Position numbers and translations under genes: made by a program
The notes under the pieces: model-generated
Database searches by the model: none
Seen by the model: the letters and a program-made list of their open reading frames with translations, nothing else
What the model was told of the DNA's origin: nothing
Source of the DNA: DATBRG01 sp036560445
GTDB lineage: Bacteria; Pseudomonadota; Gammaproteobacteria; Burkholderiales; Methylophilaceae
Length of the DNA stretch: 64,000 nt
NCBI GenBank assembly: GCA_036560445.1
Contig: DATBRG010000003.1
Location: 1 to 64,000 of the forward strand
Direction of reading: 5' to 3'
Shown: one piece after another, positions 51,166 through 60,894 of the stretch
Layout: every line of letters begins with the position of its first letter
Position numbering within the stretch: the first letter of the stretch is position 1

Positions 51166-52317
51166 TTAGATCGATGCTTCCAGAACTTCCCTGCTCTTTT
51201 CTAAGGTCACATCCTGATGCTCGCCAAGCTTAACCATGCCATGCAGCTCAAGCTGCTTGAGCAAGGTGGGAATTGCATCATGCCCAATCTGATAAGCTGA
51301 TAGCCTTGTCTTTACGCCCAGGCTCTCGTAAAAGGCACGCGTCTTGGCAATAGCAGCATCAATACGGGCGTCCTCGTTGCCTTCGGTGATATCCCACACA
51401 CGTGCAGCGTATTGCAGCAACTTGGCACGCTTGGAATCGCGGCGTACGCTCAACATGGTCGGCAGAATGATGGCTAATGTCTGCGCGTGATCAAGGCCAT
51501 GCAATGCAGTGATCTCGTGGCCTATCATATGCGTAGCCCAATCGCCAGGTACGCCAGAACCTATCAACCCATTGAGCGCCAGTGTGGCGACCCACATGAA
51601 ATTCGCCTGTGTGTCGTAATCGGTCGGGTTAGCCACTATCTTTGGGCCGATCTCAATCAGCGTCTGCAGCAAGCCTTCGGCAAAGCGATCCTGCACACGC
51701 GCTTCCACCGGATAGGTCAGGTATTGCTCCATGATGTGGGTATAGGCATCGACTACACCATTGGCAAGTTGCCGCGGTGGCAAGGTGTAGGTCTTGGTGG
51801 GATCGAGCACTGAAAATTGCGGGAACACATGCTCGCTGGTGAAGTAGAGCTTGTCAGAGCCGCGTGAGATAACTGAGCCACTATTCATTTCGGAACCAGT
51901 GGCAGGCAATGTCAACACGGTCCCATAAGGCAGGGACTTTTTAACCTTGGCACCATGGTTGAGCAGAATATTCCAAGGCTCGTCTTCTGCATATACGGCA
52001 GCAGCTACGAATTTGGTGCCATCGATTACTGAGCCACCACCTACGGCCAGCAGGTAGTCAAGCTTGTTAGCCTTGATCTGAGCCACGGCTTTCATCAGGG
52101 TGTCATAGGTGGGATTTGGCTCTATGCCTTCAAACTCTTCTACATGGTGACCAGCCAATGCCGCCTTCACTTCATCCAGAGTACCGTTCTTTTTGACACT
52201 GCCAGCACCGTACAGCACCAGCACCCGGGCATTAGCTGGTACATGCTTATTGATTTCAGCGATCTTGCCTTTACCAAACAGGATGCGGGTTGGATTGTAA
52301 AAATCAAAATTCATCAT
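51166..52317 (-). CDS. Iron-containing alcohol dehydrogenase (YqhD-like)
   Basis: 383 residues of the Fe-ADH family. NADP-binding GGGSVIDGTKFVA and metal ligands in HMIGHEITALHGLDHAQTLAIILP are visible. YqhD-like enzymes reduce reactive short-chain aldehydes with NADPH, typically under lipid-peroxide or electrophile stress. AAGGAG stands eleven bases before ATG 52317. A TetR operator copy lies about 50 bp upstream of the start. Confidence 0.9.
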   Translation of the reverse strand: MMNFDFYNPTRILFGKGKIAEINKHVPANARVLVLYGAGSVKKNGTLDEVKAALAGHHVEEFEGIEPNPTYDTLMKAVAQIKANKLDYLLAVGGGSVIDGTKFVAAAVYAEDEPWNILLNHGAKVKKSLPYGTVLTLPATGSEMNSGSVISRGSDKLYFTSEHVFPQFSVLDPTKTYTLPPRQLANGVVDAYTHIMEQYLTYPVEARVQDRFAEGLLQTLIEIGPKIVANPTDYDTQANFMWVATLALNGLIGSGVPGDWATHMIGHEITALHGLDHAQTLAIILPTMLSVRRDSKRAKLLQYAARVWDITEGNEDARIDAAIAKTRAFYESLGVKTRLSAYQIGHDAIPTLLKQLELHGMVKLGEHQDVTLEKSREVLEASI

Positions 52318-52366
52318 TTGTTTATAAACTCCTTAATAACTAAATTAGCTGTTTTCAATAGATTAA

Positions 52367-52383
52367 TAGACCAGTCGGCTAGA
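52367..52383. promoter_or_regulatory. TetR-type operator copy 1 (upstream of the aldehyde reductase gene)
   Basis: TAGACCAGTCGGCTAGA shares its first eleven bases with operator copy 2 at 53038. It lies between the tetR stop codon and the alcohol dehydrogenase start codon, where a repressor could block transcription of the latter. Confidence 0.6.
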
Positions 52384-52407
52384 ATTTTTATAAATAAAAA
52401 GGTCGTG

Positions 52408-53022
52408 TCAGGTATTCAGATTTAGTCTGGAACGAGTCGCCTGCATAGCGCACTCAAGGCCATCACGCGTGTGGTTAACCTTGGTCAAAAGCGTAGCGCC
52501 TATCCACATACAATAAATCTCTTGTGTGACAGCTTTTGCGTCTAGGCTAGAAGGAAATTCACCCTTGGCTATCCCCTCTTCGATACACTGCGCTAGCCTG
52601 GCAATCACACGTTCGGTTCCCTGTTTGAGCGTCAGGCGCATAGCTTCGGAGAGGTCAGTGACTTCAGCACTAAGTTTGACCACTAGGCATTTAGCCTCTG
52701 TAGTGTCGGTCGACTGAGTGTTTAGCCAATTCTGGAAAAATTGCATAAGACGAGCAGCACTAGACGTGCCGTCATCTCGCAGAATTAATTCGAGATTCGC
52801 TAGATAAGTCTCAAAGTAGTCTTCCAGCAAGGCATCGCCGAATTGCTCTTTGGACTTGAAGTAATGGTAGAACGAACCTTTGGGCACTCCGGCAGATGTA
52901 AGTATCTCGTTCAAACCAACTGCGGAAAAACCTTTGCCAAGAATGATATTCTTTGCCGTATCAAGGATTTGCTGGCGCGTATCGCCGGATTTGGTAATTG
53001 GTAATTCGTGACCCATGGACAT
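52408..53022 (-). CDS. TetR/AcrR-family regulator (NemR/AcuR-like)
   Basis: 204 residues. The N-terminal helix-turn-helix has TRQQILDTAKNIILGKGFSAVGLNEILTSAGVPKGSFYHYFKSKEQFGDALL. One conserved-looking cysteine (AKCLVVKLS) in the ligand domain resembles those used by electrophile-sensing TetR proteins. It likely represses itself and the downstream aldehyde reductase via two copies of the same operator. Gap to the reductase is 90 bp. Confidence 0.88.
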   Translation of the reverse strand: MSMGHELPITKSGDTRQQILDTAKNIILGKGFSAVGLNEILTSAGVPKGSFYHYFKSKEQFGDALLEDYFETYLANLELILRDDGTSSAARLMQFFQNWLNTQSTDTTEAKCLVVKLSAEVTDLSEAMRLTLKQGTERVIARLAQCIEEGIAKGEFPSSLDAKAVTQEIYCMWIGATLLTKVNHTRDGLECAMQATRSRLNLNT

Positions 53023-53037
53023 AGTATTTCATAAAAA

Positions 53038-53054
53038 TAGACCAGTCGTCTAGT
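53038..53054. promoter_or_regulatory. TetR-type operator copy 2 (tetR promoter)
   Basis: TAGACCAGTCGTCTAGT contains a perfect 5-bp dyad TAGAC/GTCTA spaced by five bases. It lies 15 bases upstream of the tetR start codon. It is nearly the same as copy 1, so autoregulation is likely. Confidence 0.62.
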
Positions 53055-53090
53055 AATAAATTAAACTTAGTGAGAAATCTATTCAAGGGA

Positions 53091-54458
53091 TTACTCCTGA
53101 GCCATTTTGGATTTGGCTAATGCAGGGTTGGTGGCAAAGTATTTCTTGATACCGCCCAGGATAGCGCTGACCAGTTTATCCTGATACGCCTCATCGTTGA
53201 GCCTGCGTTCCTCGTCCGGATTGCTGATGAATGCAGTCTCAACCAGAATGGACGGAATGTCTGGCGACTTGAGTACAGCAAAGCCAGCCTGCTCCACTGA
53301 GCCTTTATGCAGGGTATTAACCCTTCCGATATTACCCAGCACAGCTTTGCCAAGCTTCAAGCTATCGTTAATTGTCGCAGTTTGCGAAAGGTCAAGCAGC
53401 GTGCGGGCAAGATACGGGTCTTTATCATCCAGGCTGACACCGCCTATAAGGTCTGACTCGTTTTCCTTCTTTGCCAGATAGCGTGCTGAAGCACTAGTGG
53501 CACCGCGTTCAGACAAGGCAAAAACAGAGGAACCGCGAGCATCCGGCCGAATAAATGCATCGGCGTGGATGGATACGAATAAATCAGACTGTAACTTGCG
53601 AGCTTTAACCACGCGACCATGAAGTGGAATAAAAAAGTCGCCATCCCTAGTAAGCACACCGCGCATATTGGGCTCCGCATCAACTGCGATTTTAAGTTTC
53701 TTGGCAACAGCCAGCGTAATATCCTTTTCATTGGTACCGTTGGCGCCATGCGCGCCAGGATCTTCCCCGCCATGCCCTGCATCTATGGCGATAGTAATCA
53801 GACGGCTATCTTCTTTGTTTGGCAAACTCTCCACTGCTGGCTCGTTAGTGACAGAGGGGCTAGGTAATGGTGGATTATTGGGCTCAATCTCCTTGGTGGC
53901 TGGTATTTCTGTTGATGTGCCGGTTTTGCTTTCAGTATTATCAGCCGGAGCATTGATACTGGGCGTCATTTGTAAGTCCGTATTTGGTGGAGGGCTTGTA
54001 GTCTTCTCGTGTTGTTCAAGCATAGCCATCAGCGGGTCTTGCAAAGGATAGATATCCAGCACCAATCGATGTTTGTATTCCCCCGCTGGTGGTAACAAGA
54101 ATATCTCCGGCCTGATTTCGCTCTTGAGGTCTATGACCAGCCTGACTACTCCCGGCTTAAAATTAGCAACGCGAACCTGCTTGATGTATGGATCGCTGGA
54201 TAAAATCTTGGCAGACAAAGTTTTTAGCGACGGCCCTAAATCCACATCATCCAGATCCAACACCAAGCGATCTGGATTCTTCAGCATTACCATTTTATTG
54301 CTGATAGGTTTTGCTGCCTCGAGTGTAATTCGGGTGTAATCAGCGGCAGGCCATACTCGGGCGGCGGTAACGGTTATCGCTGCATTAGCCGGATTTATGC
54401 AGGCTCCAACCAGAATCAGTAGGCCCAAAGTAAAAATGCTGTGTAGTTTCTTATGCAT
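53091..54458 (-). CDS. amiC: AmiC-type N-acetylmuramoyl-L-alanine amidase
   Basis: 455 residues. A signal peptide (with a possible lipobox VGAC, or normal cleavage after PANA) precedes an AMIN domain (residues 28-140), a low-complexity linker rich in P, T and N, and the Amidase_3 domain starting ITIAIDAGHGGEDPGAHG. Further zinc or catalytic residues are in HADAF and SILVETAFISN. It splits daughter-cell peptidoglycan at division. It overlaps tsaE by eight bases. Confidence 0.94.
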   Translation of the reverse strand: MHKKLHSIFTLGLLILVGACINPANAAITVTAARVWPAADYTRITLEAAKPISNKMVMLKNPDRLVLDLDDVDLGPSLKTLSAKILSSDPYIKQVRVANFKPGVVRLVIDLKSEIRPEIFLLPPAGEYKHRLVLDIYPLQDPLMAMLEQHEKTTSPPPNTDLQMTPSINAPADNTESKTGTSTEIPATKEIEPNNPPLPSPSVTNEPAVESLPNKEDSRLITIAIDAGHGGEDPGAHGANGTNEKDITLAVAKKLKIAVDAEPNMRGVLTRDGDFFIPLHGRVVKARKLQSDLFVSIHADAFIRPDARGSSVFALSERGATSASARYLAKKENESDLIGGVSLDDKDPYLARTLLDLSQTATINDSLKLGKAVLGNIGRVNTLHKGSVEQAGFAVLKSPDIPSILVETAFISNPDEERRLNDEAYQDKLVSAILGGIKKYFATNPALAKSKMAQE

Positions 54459-54918
54459 ACATCAATCTTGCCAGGCAAGCTTTTCCAGCGTTTGAGTTTG
54501 CGGTCAAAGTAGCTTCCCGCCCTTCATTCTTTGGCGATAAGTGAATATCAATATCTGCATCGGGTAATAAATCGCCAGCCTTTTCTGGCCACTCTATCAG
54601 GCATACGGATTGTGCATTAAAGTAATCGCGAAAGCCTGCGGAGTCCCATTCCTCCTCATCAATAAATCTATATAGGTCAAAGTGATATAAGTTTAATCCA
54701 GAAATAACATAAGGTTCAACCAATGTATAAGTCGGGCTTTTTACCTTGCCAACATGTCCCAGATGACTCAATAAGCCGCGCACCAAAGTGGTTTTGCCTG
54801 CACCAAGGTTTCCATGCAGATAGATTGCCAGCCCGGGCTGTAAGTGCCTGGCCAGAACTCCGCCCAAAGCTAGAGTTGCAGCTTCATCAGCTAGCTTCAA
54901 TGTAATATCATGAGCCAT
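54451..54918 (-). CDS. tsaE: TsaE, ATPase for tRNA threonylcarbamoyladenosine synthesis
   Basis: 155 residues. The Walker A motif is YLHGNLGAGKTTLVRGLL, and the TsaE motif SPTYTLVEPY and the DLYRF are present. It works with TsaB and TsaD to make t6A37 in tRNAs reading ANN codons. It precedes amiC, the common arrangement in proteobacteria. Its start lies 12 bases from the chosen queG start on the other strand. Confidence 0.95.
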   Translation of the reverse strand: MAHDITLKLADEAATLALGGVLARHLQPGLAIYLHGNLGAGKTTLVRGLLSHLGHVGKVKSPTYTLVEPYVISGLNLYHFDLYRFIDEEEWDSAGFRDYFNAQSVCLIEWPEKAGDLLPDADIDIHLSPKNEGREATLTANSNAGKACLARLMYA

Positions 54919-54930
54919 ATGTCAGTAACG

Positions 54931-56010
54931 ATGAATAATCAGATGCAAGACTGGAACAAGCTGGTGGCTGACATCAAGCGCTGGGCTCTGGATCTTGGTT
55001 TCGGTCAGCTTGGTATCACTGACACTGATTTGTCTGGCGCTGAGGAGCATCATCGGCAATGGGTACTTAAGGGCTTCCATGGTGCCATGGATTATATGGC
55101 AAAACATGGCGACAAGCGTACACGCCCCCATGAATTGGTGCCCGGCACGATACGTGTTATTTCAGTACGTATGGATTATTTGCCGCCCAATGCCCGCGAT
55201 AGCGATGAAGTTATGCGAGATGGCGAGCGCGCTTTTATTTCACGCTACGCCTTGGGACGGGACTATCACAAAGTATTAAGGCAGCGTTTGCAGAAGCTGT
55301 GTGACAAGATAGCCGATTCGGCCGGACCATTCGGCTATCGCGTTTTCACCGATAGCGCACCTGTGCTGGAAGTGGCGTTGGCAGAGAAAGCTGGCCTGGG
55401 CTGGCGTGGCAAACATACCTTGTTACTAAATCGCGAAGCAGGTTCCTGGTTTTTTCTGGGAGAAATATATACCGACCTGCCCTTGCCCATAGATAAACCT
55501 GGGCAAAACCACTGTGGAAACTGCACGGCATGCATAGACGTATGCCCCACTCAGGCCATCGTAGCGCCATACGAGGTTGATGCCCGGCGCTGCATTTCAT
55601 ATCTAACCATCGAGCTTAAAGACAGCATCCCTGAAGAACTACGGCCGCTGATTGGCAATCGCGTCTACGGCTGCGACGACTGCCAGCTGACATGCCCTTG
55701 GAACCGTTTCGCCAAGTTATCGGAACAAGATGATTTCCATGTGCGCCATGGTCTGGACAATATCACCCTGGCTGAGTTGTTCGCCTGGGACGAAACCACA
55801 TTCAAGGAAAAAATGGTCGGCAGTGCAATTTATCGTATTGGCCACACACAATGGCTACGCAACCTGGCAGTAGGGTTAGGTAATGCGCCAAGCACGCCTG
55901 CGGTAATTAGCGCCTTAAAAAGCAGAGTTGATGACCCTTCGCCTGTGCTGCGCGAGCATGTTGCCTGGGCTCTGTCGCGACACCAGCATAGGCTAGCAAC
56001 TCCAACTTAA
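54931..56010 (+). CDS. queG: QueG, epoxyqueuosine reductase
   Basis: 359 residues. An N-terminal cobalamin-binding region is followed by two [4Fe-4S] motifs, CGNCTACIDVCPTQAI and CDDCQLTCPWNRF, and a HEAT-like C-terminus (PSPVLREHVAWALSRHQ). It converts epoxyqueuosine to queuosine in tRNA, the last step of the pathway started by QueF (12532). ATG 54931 gives the N-terminal length of known QueG; 54919 and 54910 are alternatives that touch or overlap tsaE. Confidence 0.95.
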   Translation: MNNQMQDWNKLVADIKRWALDLGFGQLGITDTDLSGAEEHHRQWVLKGFHGAMDYMAKHGDKRTRPHELVPGTIRVISVRMDYLPPNARDSDEVMRDGERAFISRYALGRDYHKVLRQRLQKLCDKIADSAGPFGYRVFTDSAPVLEVALAEKAGLGWRGKHTLLLNREAGSWFFLGEIYTDLPLPIDKPGQNHCGNCTACIDVCPTQAIVAPYEVDARRCISYLTIELKDSIPEELRPLIGNRVYGCDDCQLTCPWNRFAKLSEQDDFHVRHGLDNITLAELFAWDETTFKEKMVGSAIYRIGHTQWLRNLAVGLGNAPSTPAVISALKSRVDDPSPVLREHVAWALSRHQHRLATPT

Positions 56011-57665
56011 TCAGCAGAATCCTCTTCGTCTGGTGTCAAATCTTTACCATGAGATAAAGCCAGCCAAGCCTGCCATTGGTCTGCGGTTAGGATGCCTAGC
56101 TGCCCTCCTCGATAGGATTGCTGATATTCCAGTTTGAGCGGCATCAGGTCATCTTTTTTGTCAAATGCAACAATCGCGCGACCATCCGGATGTGAAGCGA
56201 ACCATGGCGCGAGTATCGACCTTGTCACCACCTCAGGCGAGACCGTAAGTCGGCCAACGAAATCATACTGGCCATAGTATTTGCCAGCGTTGGCTATAAC
56301 CTTTCCCTCATCCTGTAATGTTTTGATGCGACCGCTGATTTCACGAATATCGTATGCGGGGCCAGCATGCCTGATCACCGCCAGATAGGCCATGCTGACG
56401 AAAAGTGCACTAAAAATTGTGACTCTCAGGATGTAACTTGATGGCGTCCTATCAGGCCAAAGAAACAAAAGAATGGCCGAAATTATCAAGATTATTCCGC
56501 CCCAGGCTGGAATAGTGCTGAACCACGAAGCCAGTGCGTGATGTTCTGCATAGATCGGCAAAGCAAGCAGCATGGCACCGGCCAAGCTGCCTACCAGCAG
56601 TAATACAGCTCGATCCAACCAACTAACTGACTTAACGCTATCAAGCCCTCTGGCCGCAAGCAATGCAAATGCCGGCAATATTGGTAGAAGATATTGCATC
56701 TGTTTACCGCTGATCATGCTGAAAGCCAGGAATACCGGCACTAACCAAGCCAGGCAAAGTCTTAGTGCCGACTCTTGTAATAGCGCAGGCAGTTTAATCA
56801 AACCCCTCCAGGTTGGGATTGTGAATAGCCAAGGTGCGAGTATTAAGGGCAGCGTTTCCAGATACCACCAGTTAGGGCGACGGTGCGCAAACGAATGCAC
56901 CATGCGCTCAGCAGTTTGTCCCCAGAAAATCTCATGCTGATATTTCGGCCCCCCATGCATGCCAGCCGGAATCGCCCATAGCAATGCTATCGCAGCGCCA
57001 AGCAGGATTGCCAGCCCTACCCCGGCATACCAGCGACGCCAATCAGGTTGATTCTCGTTGACCCACCACGGGGCAAGCGCCGCCAATGGTAAGGTTTGCA
57101 GAAGGATAGTTGGCCCTTTCGCCAATAGCCCACCGCCAATAGCGAAACCCAGTATCACCCAGCCTTTAAATGATTTCTCTTGCCACGCAAGCAATATCCC
57201 AAAAATGCCGAGCAAGGTGAAAAATGCAACCAGCATGTCGAACATGGTGGCGGTCATGAACACCATCCACAACACATTACCAGTCAAAATAAGGCCAGCA
57301 TAGCCAGCAACTTGAGGCTTCTCTGGCCACAAACGACGGGCAACGTGCAAGGTAAGTAGCACGCTACCCAGAGCAAAAAATGAAGGCACCAGCCTCGGCC
57401 ACCAGTCATTCACCCCAAAAACCTTCCAGCCTAGATTCATGAGCCAGAACAACAATGGCGGCTTATGGCTATAGGCCTCACCATTCAGATGGGGAACCAG
57501 ATAGTCCCCATGCAGCCACATATTCCAGGCAACGGTCACATAACGGGTTTCATCCACCGGAATGTAGGAACGGCCAAGCAGAGAGACTGTAACTAGTAGT
57601 AGATACAACAACAGGATAGCAATGACATGCTGGTTGGATATTTTACTGGGGATCATTAATGACAT
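56007..57665 (-). CDS. GT39-type membrane glycosyltransferase (ArnT-like)
   Basis: About 552 residues with some 12 transmembrane helices. An early periplasmic loop carries the acidic YIPVDETRYVTVAWNMWLHGDY motif of ArnT/PMT-type enzymes that use polyprenyl-phosphate sugars. It may add aminoarabinose or another sugar to lipid A or protein. The longer frame to 57773 overlaps the divergent gene; ATG 57665 (MSLMIPSK) is preferred. Its stop codon interlocks with that of queG. Confidence 0.84.
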   Translation of the reverse strand: MSLMIPSKISNQHVIAILLLYLLLVTVSLLGRSYIPVDETRYVTVAWNMWLHGDYLVPHLNGEAYSHKPPLLFWLMNLGWKVFGVNDWWPRLVPSFFALGSVLLTLHVARRLWPEKPQVAGYAGLILTGNVLWMVFMTATMFDMLVAFFTLLGIFGILLAWQEKSFKGWVILGFAIGGGLLAKGPTILLQTLPLAALAPWWVNENQPDWRRWYAGVGLAILLGAAIALLWAIPAGMHGGPKYQHEIFWGQTAERMVHSFAHRRPNWWYLETLPLILAPWLFTIPTWRGLIKLPALLQESALRLCLAWLVPVFLAFSMISGKQMQYLLPILPAFALLAARGLDSVKSVSWLDRAVLLLVGSLAGAMLLALPIYAEHHALASWFSTIPAWGGIILIISAILLFLWPDRTPSSYILRVTIFSALFVSMAYLAVIRHAGPAYDIREISGRIKTLQDEGKVIANAGKYYGQYDFVGRLTVSPEVVTRSILAPWFASHPDGRAIVAFDKKDDLMPLKLEYQQSYRGGQLGILTADQWQAWLALSHGKDLTPDEEDSAD

Positions 57666-57756
57666 TTCATAGGCTGGACGTAGCTTTGCGATTCTAATAC
57701 AAAGCCATCTTCGTTGTATAATCGCGTCAACTTTACTGACGACAATTCCCCCCATT

Positions 57757-59484
57757 TTGTTCCGAACCACCATATTCCGGCGTCTTGATTACCGTTTCAT
57801 GACAGTCGCGCTCTTTGTCGCGCTCTGTATTTTCGTCATTCTTACCTTTAATCAATACGGCATAAGCAATGATGAAGAGGTCCAGCATACCTATGGTCGT
57901 CTATTGCTCAAGTTCTACACATCGGGATTCGTTGACCAGGATGCATTCAAGTATCTCAACCTTTACCTCTACGGTGGATTCTTCGACCTGATAGCAGCAA
58001 TACTGGAACGTGTCCTACCAACATTAATTGGGCCTCTGGTCACAGGCTCCATACTTTCTGGCTCTATAGGAATAGCACCAGTCACTGACCCTATATTTAC
58101 CAGCACAACATGGGTGTGGGATATGCGCCACCTTCTATCTGCCTTATTTGGGTTGTTTGGCATATACGGCGCCTATAAAGCGGCTCGTATGCTAGGCGGT
58201 GAACGTGTCGGCTTCTTTGTCATAGCCCTACTGGCAATCACTGGCTCCTGGTCTGGCGCTATGTTCACACATACCAAAGACGTTCCTTTTGGTACCTGCA
58301 TGATATGGGCGCTGTATTACACAATGAGGATTTCACAGCGCCTGCCCAGGCCGTCATTAGGTTTGAGCATCAAGTTCGGTATTGCGGTAGGCTGTGCCAT
58401 CGGCATGCGGATAGGCGGTGTATTTGCCGTTTTTTACCTGTTCCTGATGCTGATACTGGCTGGCTGGGTACTTAAAGATAATTGGCGTACCCGCTGGAAA
58501 TTCTGGTTTGACGCCTTTAAAGCAATGCTACCTGGGGCTTTGGTAGCATTTGTGCTGATGGCCATTTTCTGGCCATGGGGGGTGATGTCCCCTGAGCATC
58601 CGCTACAGGCGGCGGCGGCATTCTCACATTTCACATTCGACATGCTGACAGTCATGGATGGGGAGGTAATGCAAATTGGCGCAGTACCGAGAGAATATCT
58701 GCCCGCCTATCTCTTAGTAAGGCTGCCAGAGGTATTCTTACTTGGGTTACTGAGCATGGTAGCCTGCGCCGTATGGTATTTACGTGATGCCACTTTCTTG
58801 CGTGGCCTAAAGCGCGATAGTAGAAAACTGTTGATCTGGTTCACACTGACTGTAGCTGCGCTCTTCCCCCTGGTTTTCATCATGCTAGACAAACCGGCGC
58901 TATATAACGGTGTACGTCATTTCACCTTCATTCTGCCGCCATTGGCAATAGTCTCTGCCCTAGGGTTAAATGCGACCTGGGAAGCTATGGCAAAGATGCC
59001 GAAAATCCGCGTTGGATTTGTACTGATTGCAGTTCTCTCAGGCTTTAATACCGCATATACATTGTATGGATTACACCCCTACGAGTATGTCTATTACAAT
59101 CACCTTGCTGGCAATATGGCAGACGCGGAAAAAGAATGGGAAGGCGATTACTGGTCCAGTAGCCTGCGTGAGGCTGCGGAATTGCTAGAATCCCAGATAC
59201 CAAAAGATGAAGTTGATGGTGATGGCCTGAATCATGCGCCTTACCGTGTTGCCGTCTGTGCGGAATCCATACAAGGGGAAGCCTACCTCGACCATAGGTT
59301 CCAGATCACCAGTGATTGGCTAAATGCTGATTTTTTTATTTCCAGTACCAACATGAACTGCGATAAAGTACTGCAAGGCCGTATTATAGGGACTGTGAAC
59401 CGTTTGGGGGCAGTACTGGCTGTGGTCAAAGATAGACGCCAGCTACTGGAACATGAGCGCATGCCGCGCCCTGCCCCGCATTAG
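57757..59484 (+). CDS. PMT-like polytopic membrane glycosyltransferase
   Basis: 575 residues with about 11 transmembrane helices. N-terminal FNQYGISNDEEVQHTYGRLLLKFY has the DE pair in the first periplasmic loop, as in the GT39 superfamily. An extended soluble C-terminal part follows. The start is uncertain: TTG 57757 gives a basic segment before the first helix; ATG 57799 is the alternative. With the GT2-GtrA pair downstream, it probably transfers a polyprenyl-linked sugar onto an envelope glycan. Confidence 0.78.
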   Translation: MFRTTIFRRLDYRFMTVALFVALCIFVILTFNQYGISNDEEVQHTYGRLLLKFYTSGFVDQDAFKYLNLYLYGGFFDLIAAILERVLPTLIGPLVTGSILSGSIGIAPVTDPIFTSTTWVWDMRHLLSALFGLFGIYGAYKAARMLGGERVGFFVIALLAITGSWSGAMFTHTKDVPFGTCMIWALYYTMRISQRLPRPSLGLSIKFGIAVGCAIGMRIGGVFAVFYLFLMLILAGWVLKDNWRTRWKFWFDAFKAMLPGALVAFVLMAIFWPWGVMSPEHPLQAAAAFSHFTFDMLTVMDGEVMQIGAVPREYLPAYLLVRLPEVFLLGLLSMVACAVWYLRDATFLRGLKRDSRKLLIWFTLTVAALFPLVFIMLDKPALYNGVRHFTFILPPLAIVSALGLNATWEAMAKMPKIRVGFVLIAVLSGFNTAYTLYGLHPYEYVYYNHLAGNMADAEKEWEGDYWSSSLREAAELLESQIPKDEVDGDGLNHAPYRVAVCAESIQGEAYLDHRFQITSDWLNADFFISSTNMNCDKVLQGRIIGTVNRLGAVLAVVKDRRQLLEHERMPRPAPH

Positions 59485-59524
59485 CCCGAATCACTTATTT
59501 GATGAGACTGCTTAACTAAAAGCC

Positions 59525-60493
59525 ATGTTGCCTGACCGCCACAGCTCACAACCACACATCACTGTCATTGTACCTGCCTACAATGAGCAGGCTGCCATTG
59601 CGGCGACTTTGCAGAATATAGCCAACCATTTACAAATACTGGGCCCTCATTGGGATATCGTCGTTGTAGACGACGGTAGCCGTGACCAGACAGCTGCTAC
59701 TGTGTGTGCCCTGACGCCTGATTTACGTACAACCTTGGTTAGGTTCTCACGTAACTTTGGTAAGGAATACGCCATCACTGCTGGGCTCGACCATGCACGA
59801 GGCGATATCGTGATCTGCATGGATGCAGACGGCCAACACTCTTCGGAGTTACTTAGTGACATGTTGGCCAAATGGCGCGAGGGCTATGACATGGTTTACG
59901 CCGTGCGCCAGGATCGGGAAGTAGAGTCAAAATTCAAACGATGGGGTTCGCGTCTTTTCTACCGCGCTATCAGCCTCGGCGGCCAGATCAACATTCCACG
60001 AGATGCGGGAGATTTCCGCCTCATGGACCGCAAAGTAGTTGATGCCCTGAGGTCGCTCCCAGAACGTAGTCGGTTCATGAAGGGTATCTATGCATGGGTT
60101 GGCTATAAATCTATAGGCATTCCATTTACGCCCTTACCGAGATCACATGGTGAAAGTACTTTTTCGAAGCTGAAACTGATACAACTGGCATGGACGGGTG
60201 TCACCAGCTTCTCGGTCATGCCGCTACGGCTAGCTAGCGCTGTTGGCGTTCTATTGGCATTGGCAGCTTTCTTTTACGGCATGCTTGTGGTGCTGGATAA
60301 GCTGTTCTTCCATGAATCCGTGCCCGGTTGGCCTACCGTGATTGCCAGCATCATGTTCTTCTCAGGCGTACAACTGCTATTCATTGGCATACTGGGCGAA
60401 TACCTTGCACGCATCTATGATGAGGTTAAGGGCCGCCCACCATACATCGTGGCTGAAGTTGTCCCTCCGCAACCCGCTCAAGAGAGTCAATGA
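59525..60493 (+). CDS. GT2 polyprenyl-phosphate glycosyltransferase (GtrB/DPM-like)
   Basis: 322 residues. The GT-A domain has VIVPAYNEQAAIAATL, VVVDDGSRDQTAATV and MDADGQHSSE. Two C-terminal transmembrane helices follow. Such enzymes load a sugar from UDP or GDP onto undecaprenyl phosphate. The gene overlaps gtrA by ATGA. It is the likely donor maker for one of the GT39 enzymes upstream. Confidence 0.92.
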   Translation: MLPDRHSSQPHITVIVPAYNEQAAIAATLQNIANHLQILGPHWDIVVVDDGSRDQTAATVCALTPDLRTTLVRFSRNFGKEYAITAGLDHARGDIVICMDADGQHSSELLSDMLAKWREGYDMVYAVRQDREVESKFKRWGSRLFYRAISLGGQINIPRDAGDFRLMDRKVVDALRSLPERSRFMKGIYAWVGYKSIGIPFTPLPRSHGESTFSKLKLIQLAWTGVTSFSVMPLRLASAVGVLLALAAFFYGMLVVLDKLFFHESVPGWPTVIASIMFFSGVQLLFIGILGEYLARIYDEVKGRPPYIVAEVVPPQPAQESQ

Positions 60494-60894
60494 GGCCGGG
60501 TAGCTTGTTCTCTATGCTGCCGGCTTCTGTTTCCTGGTTTACCGTAATTGGCGCCTTGGCAGCCCTAGTGCACTACATTGTGGCGGTGACTCTTGAAGGT
60601 GGATTTAATTTTGAGCCCGCATGGGCAAACCTGGCCGGTTTTCTACTGGCTTTCCCCGTGAGCTATGTCGGGCACAGGAAGTTTTCTTTCGCCCAGCAGA
60701 AATCTTCCCATCGACATGCTTTCCCTAGGTTTTTGCTAGTTGCCTGTGGCGGCTTTGTCGGCAACCAAACCTTGCTGCTAGGACTTTTAAGGCTGCTTGG
60801 CCTACCCTTCTGGCTAACCTTGGGTATAGTCATGATAGTGGTTGCGACTACGACTTATATCCTGAGCCGTCATTGGGCATTCAAATCACCATGA
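60490..60894 (+). CDS. GtrA family protein (probable polyprenyl-sugar flippase)
   Basis: 134 residues with four transmembrane helices and the GtrA signature VSYVGHRKFSFA near the middle. It lies between GT2 and the deacetylase gene with ATGA overlaps at both ends. GtrA proteins are thought to move undecaprenyl-phosphate sugars across the inner membrane. Confidence 0.9.
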   Translation: MRPGSLFSMLPASVSWFTVIGALAALVHYIVAVTLEGGFNFEPAWANLAGFLLAFPVSYVGHRKFSFAQQKSSHRHAFPRFLLVACGGFVGNQTLLLGLLRLLGLPFWLTLGIVMIVVATTTYILSRHWAFKSP

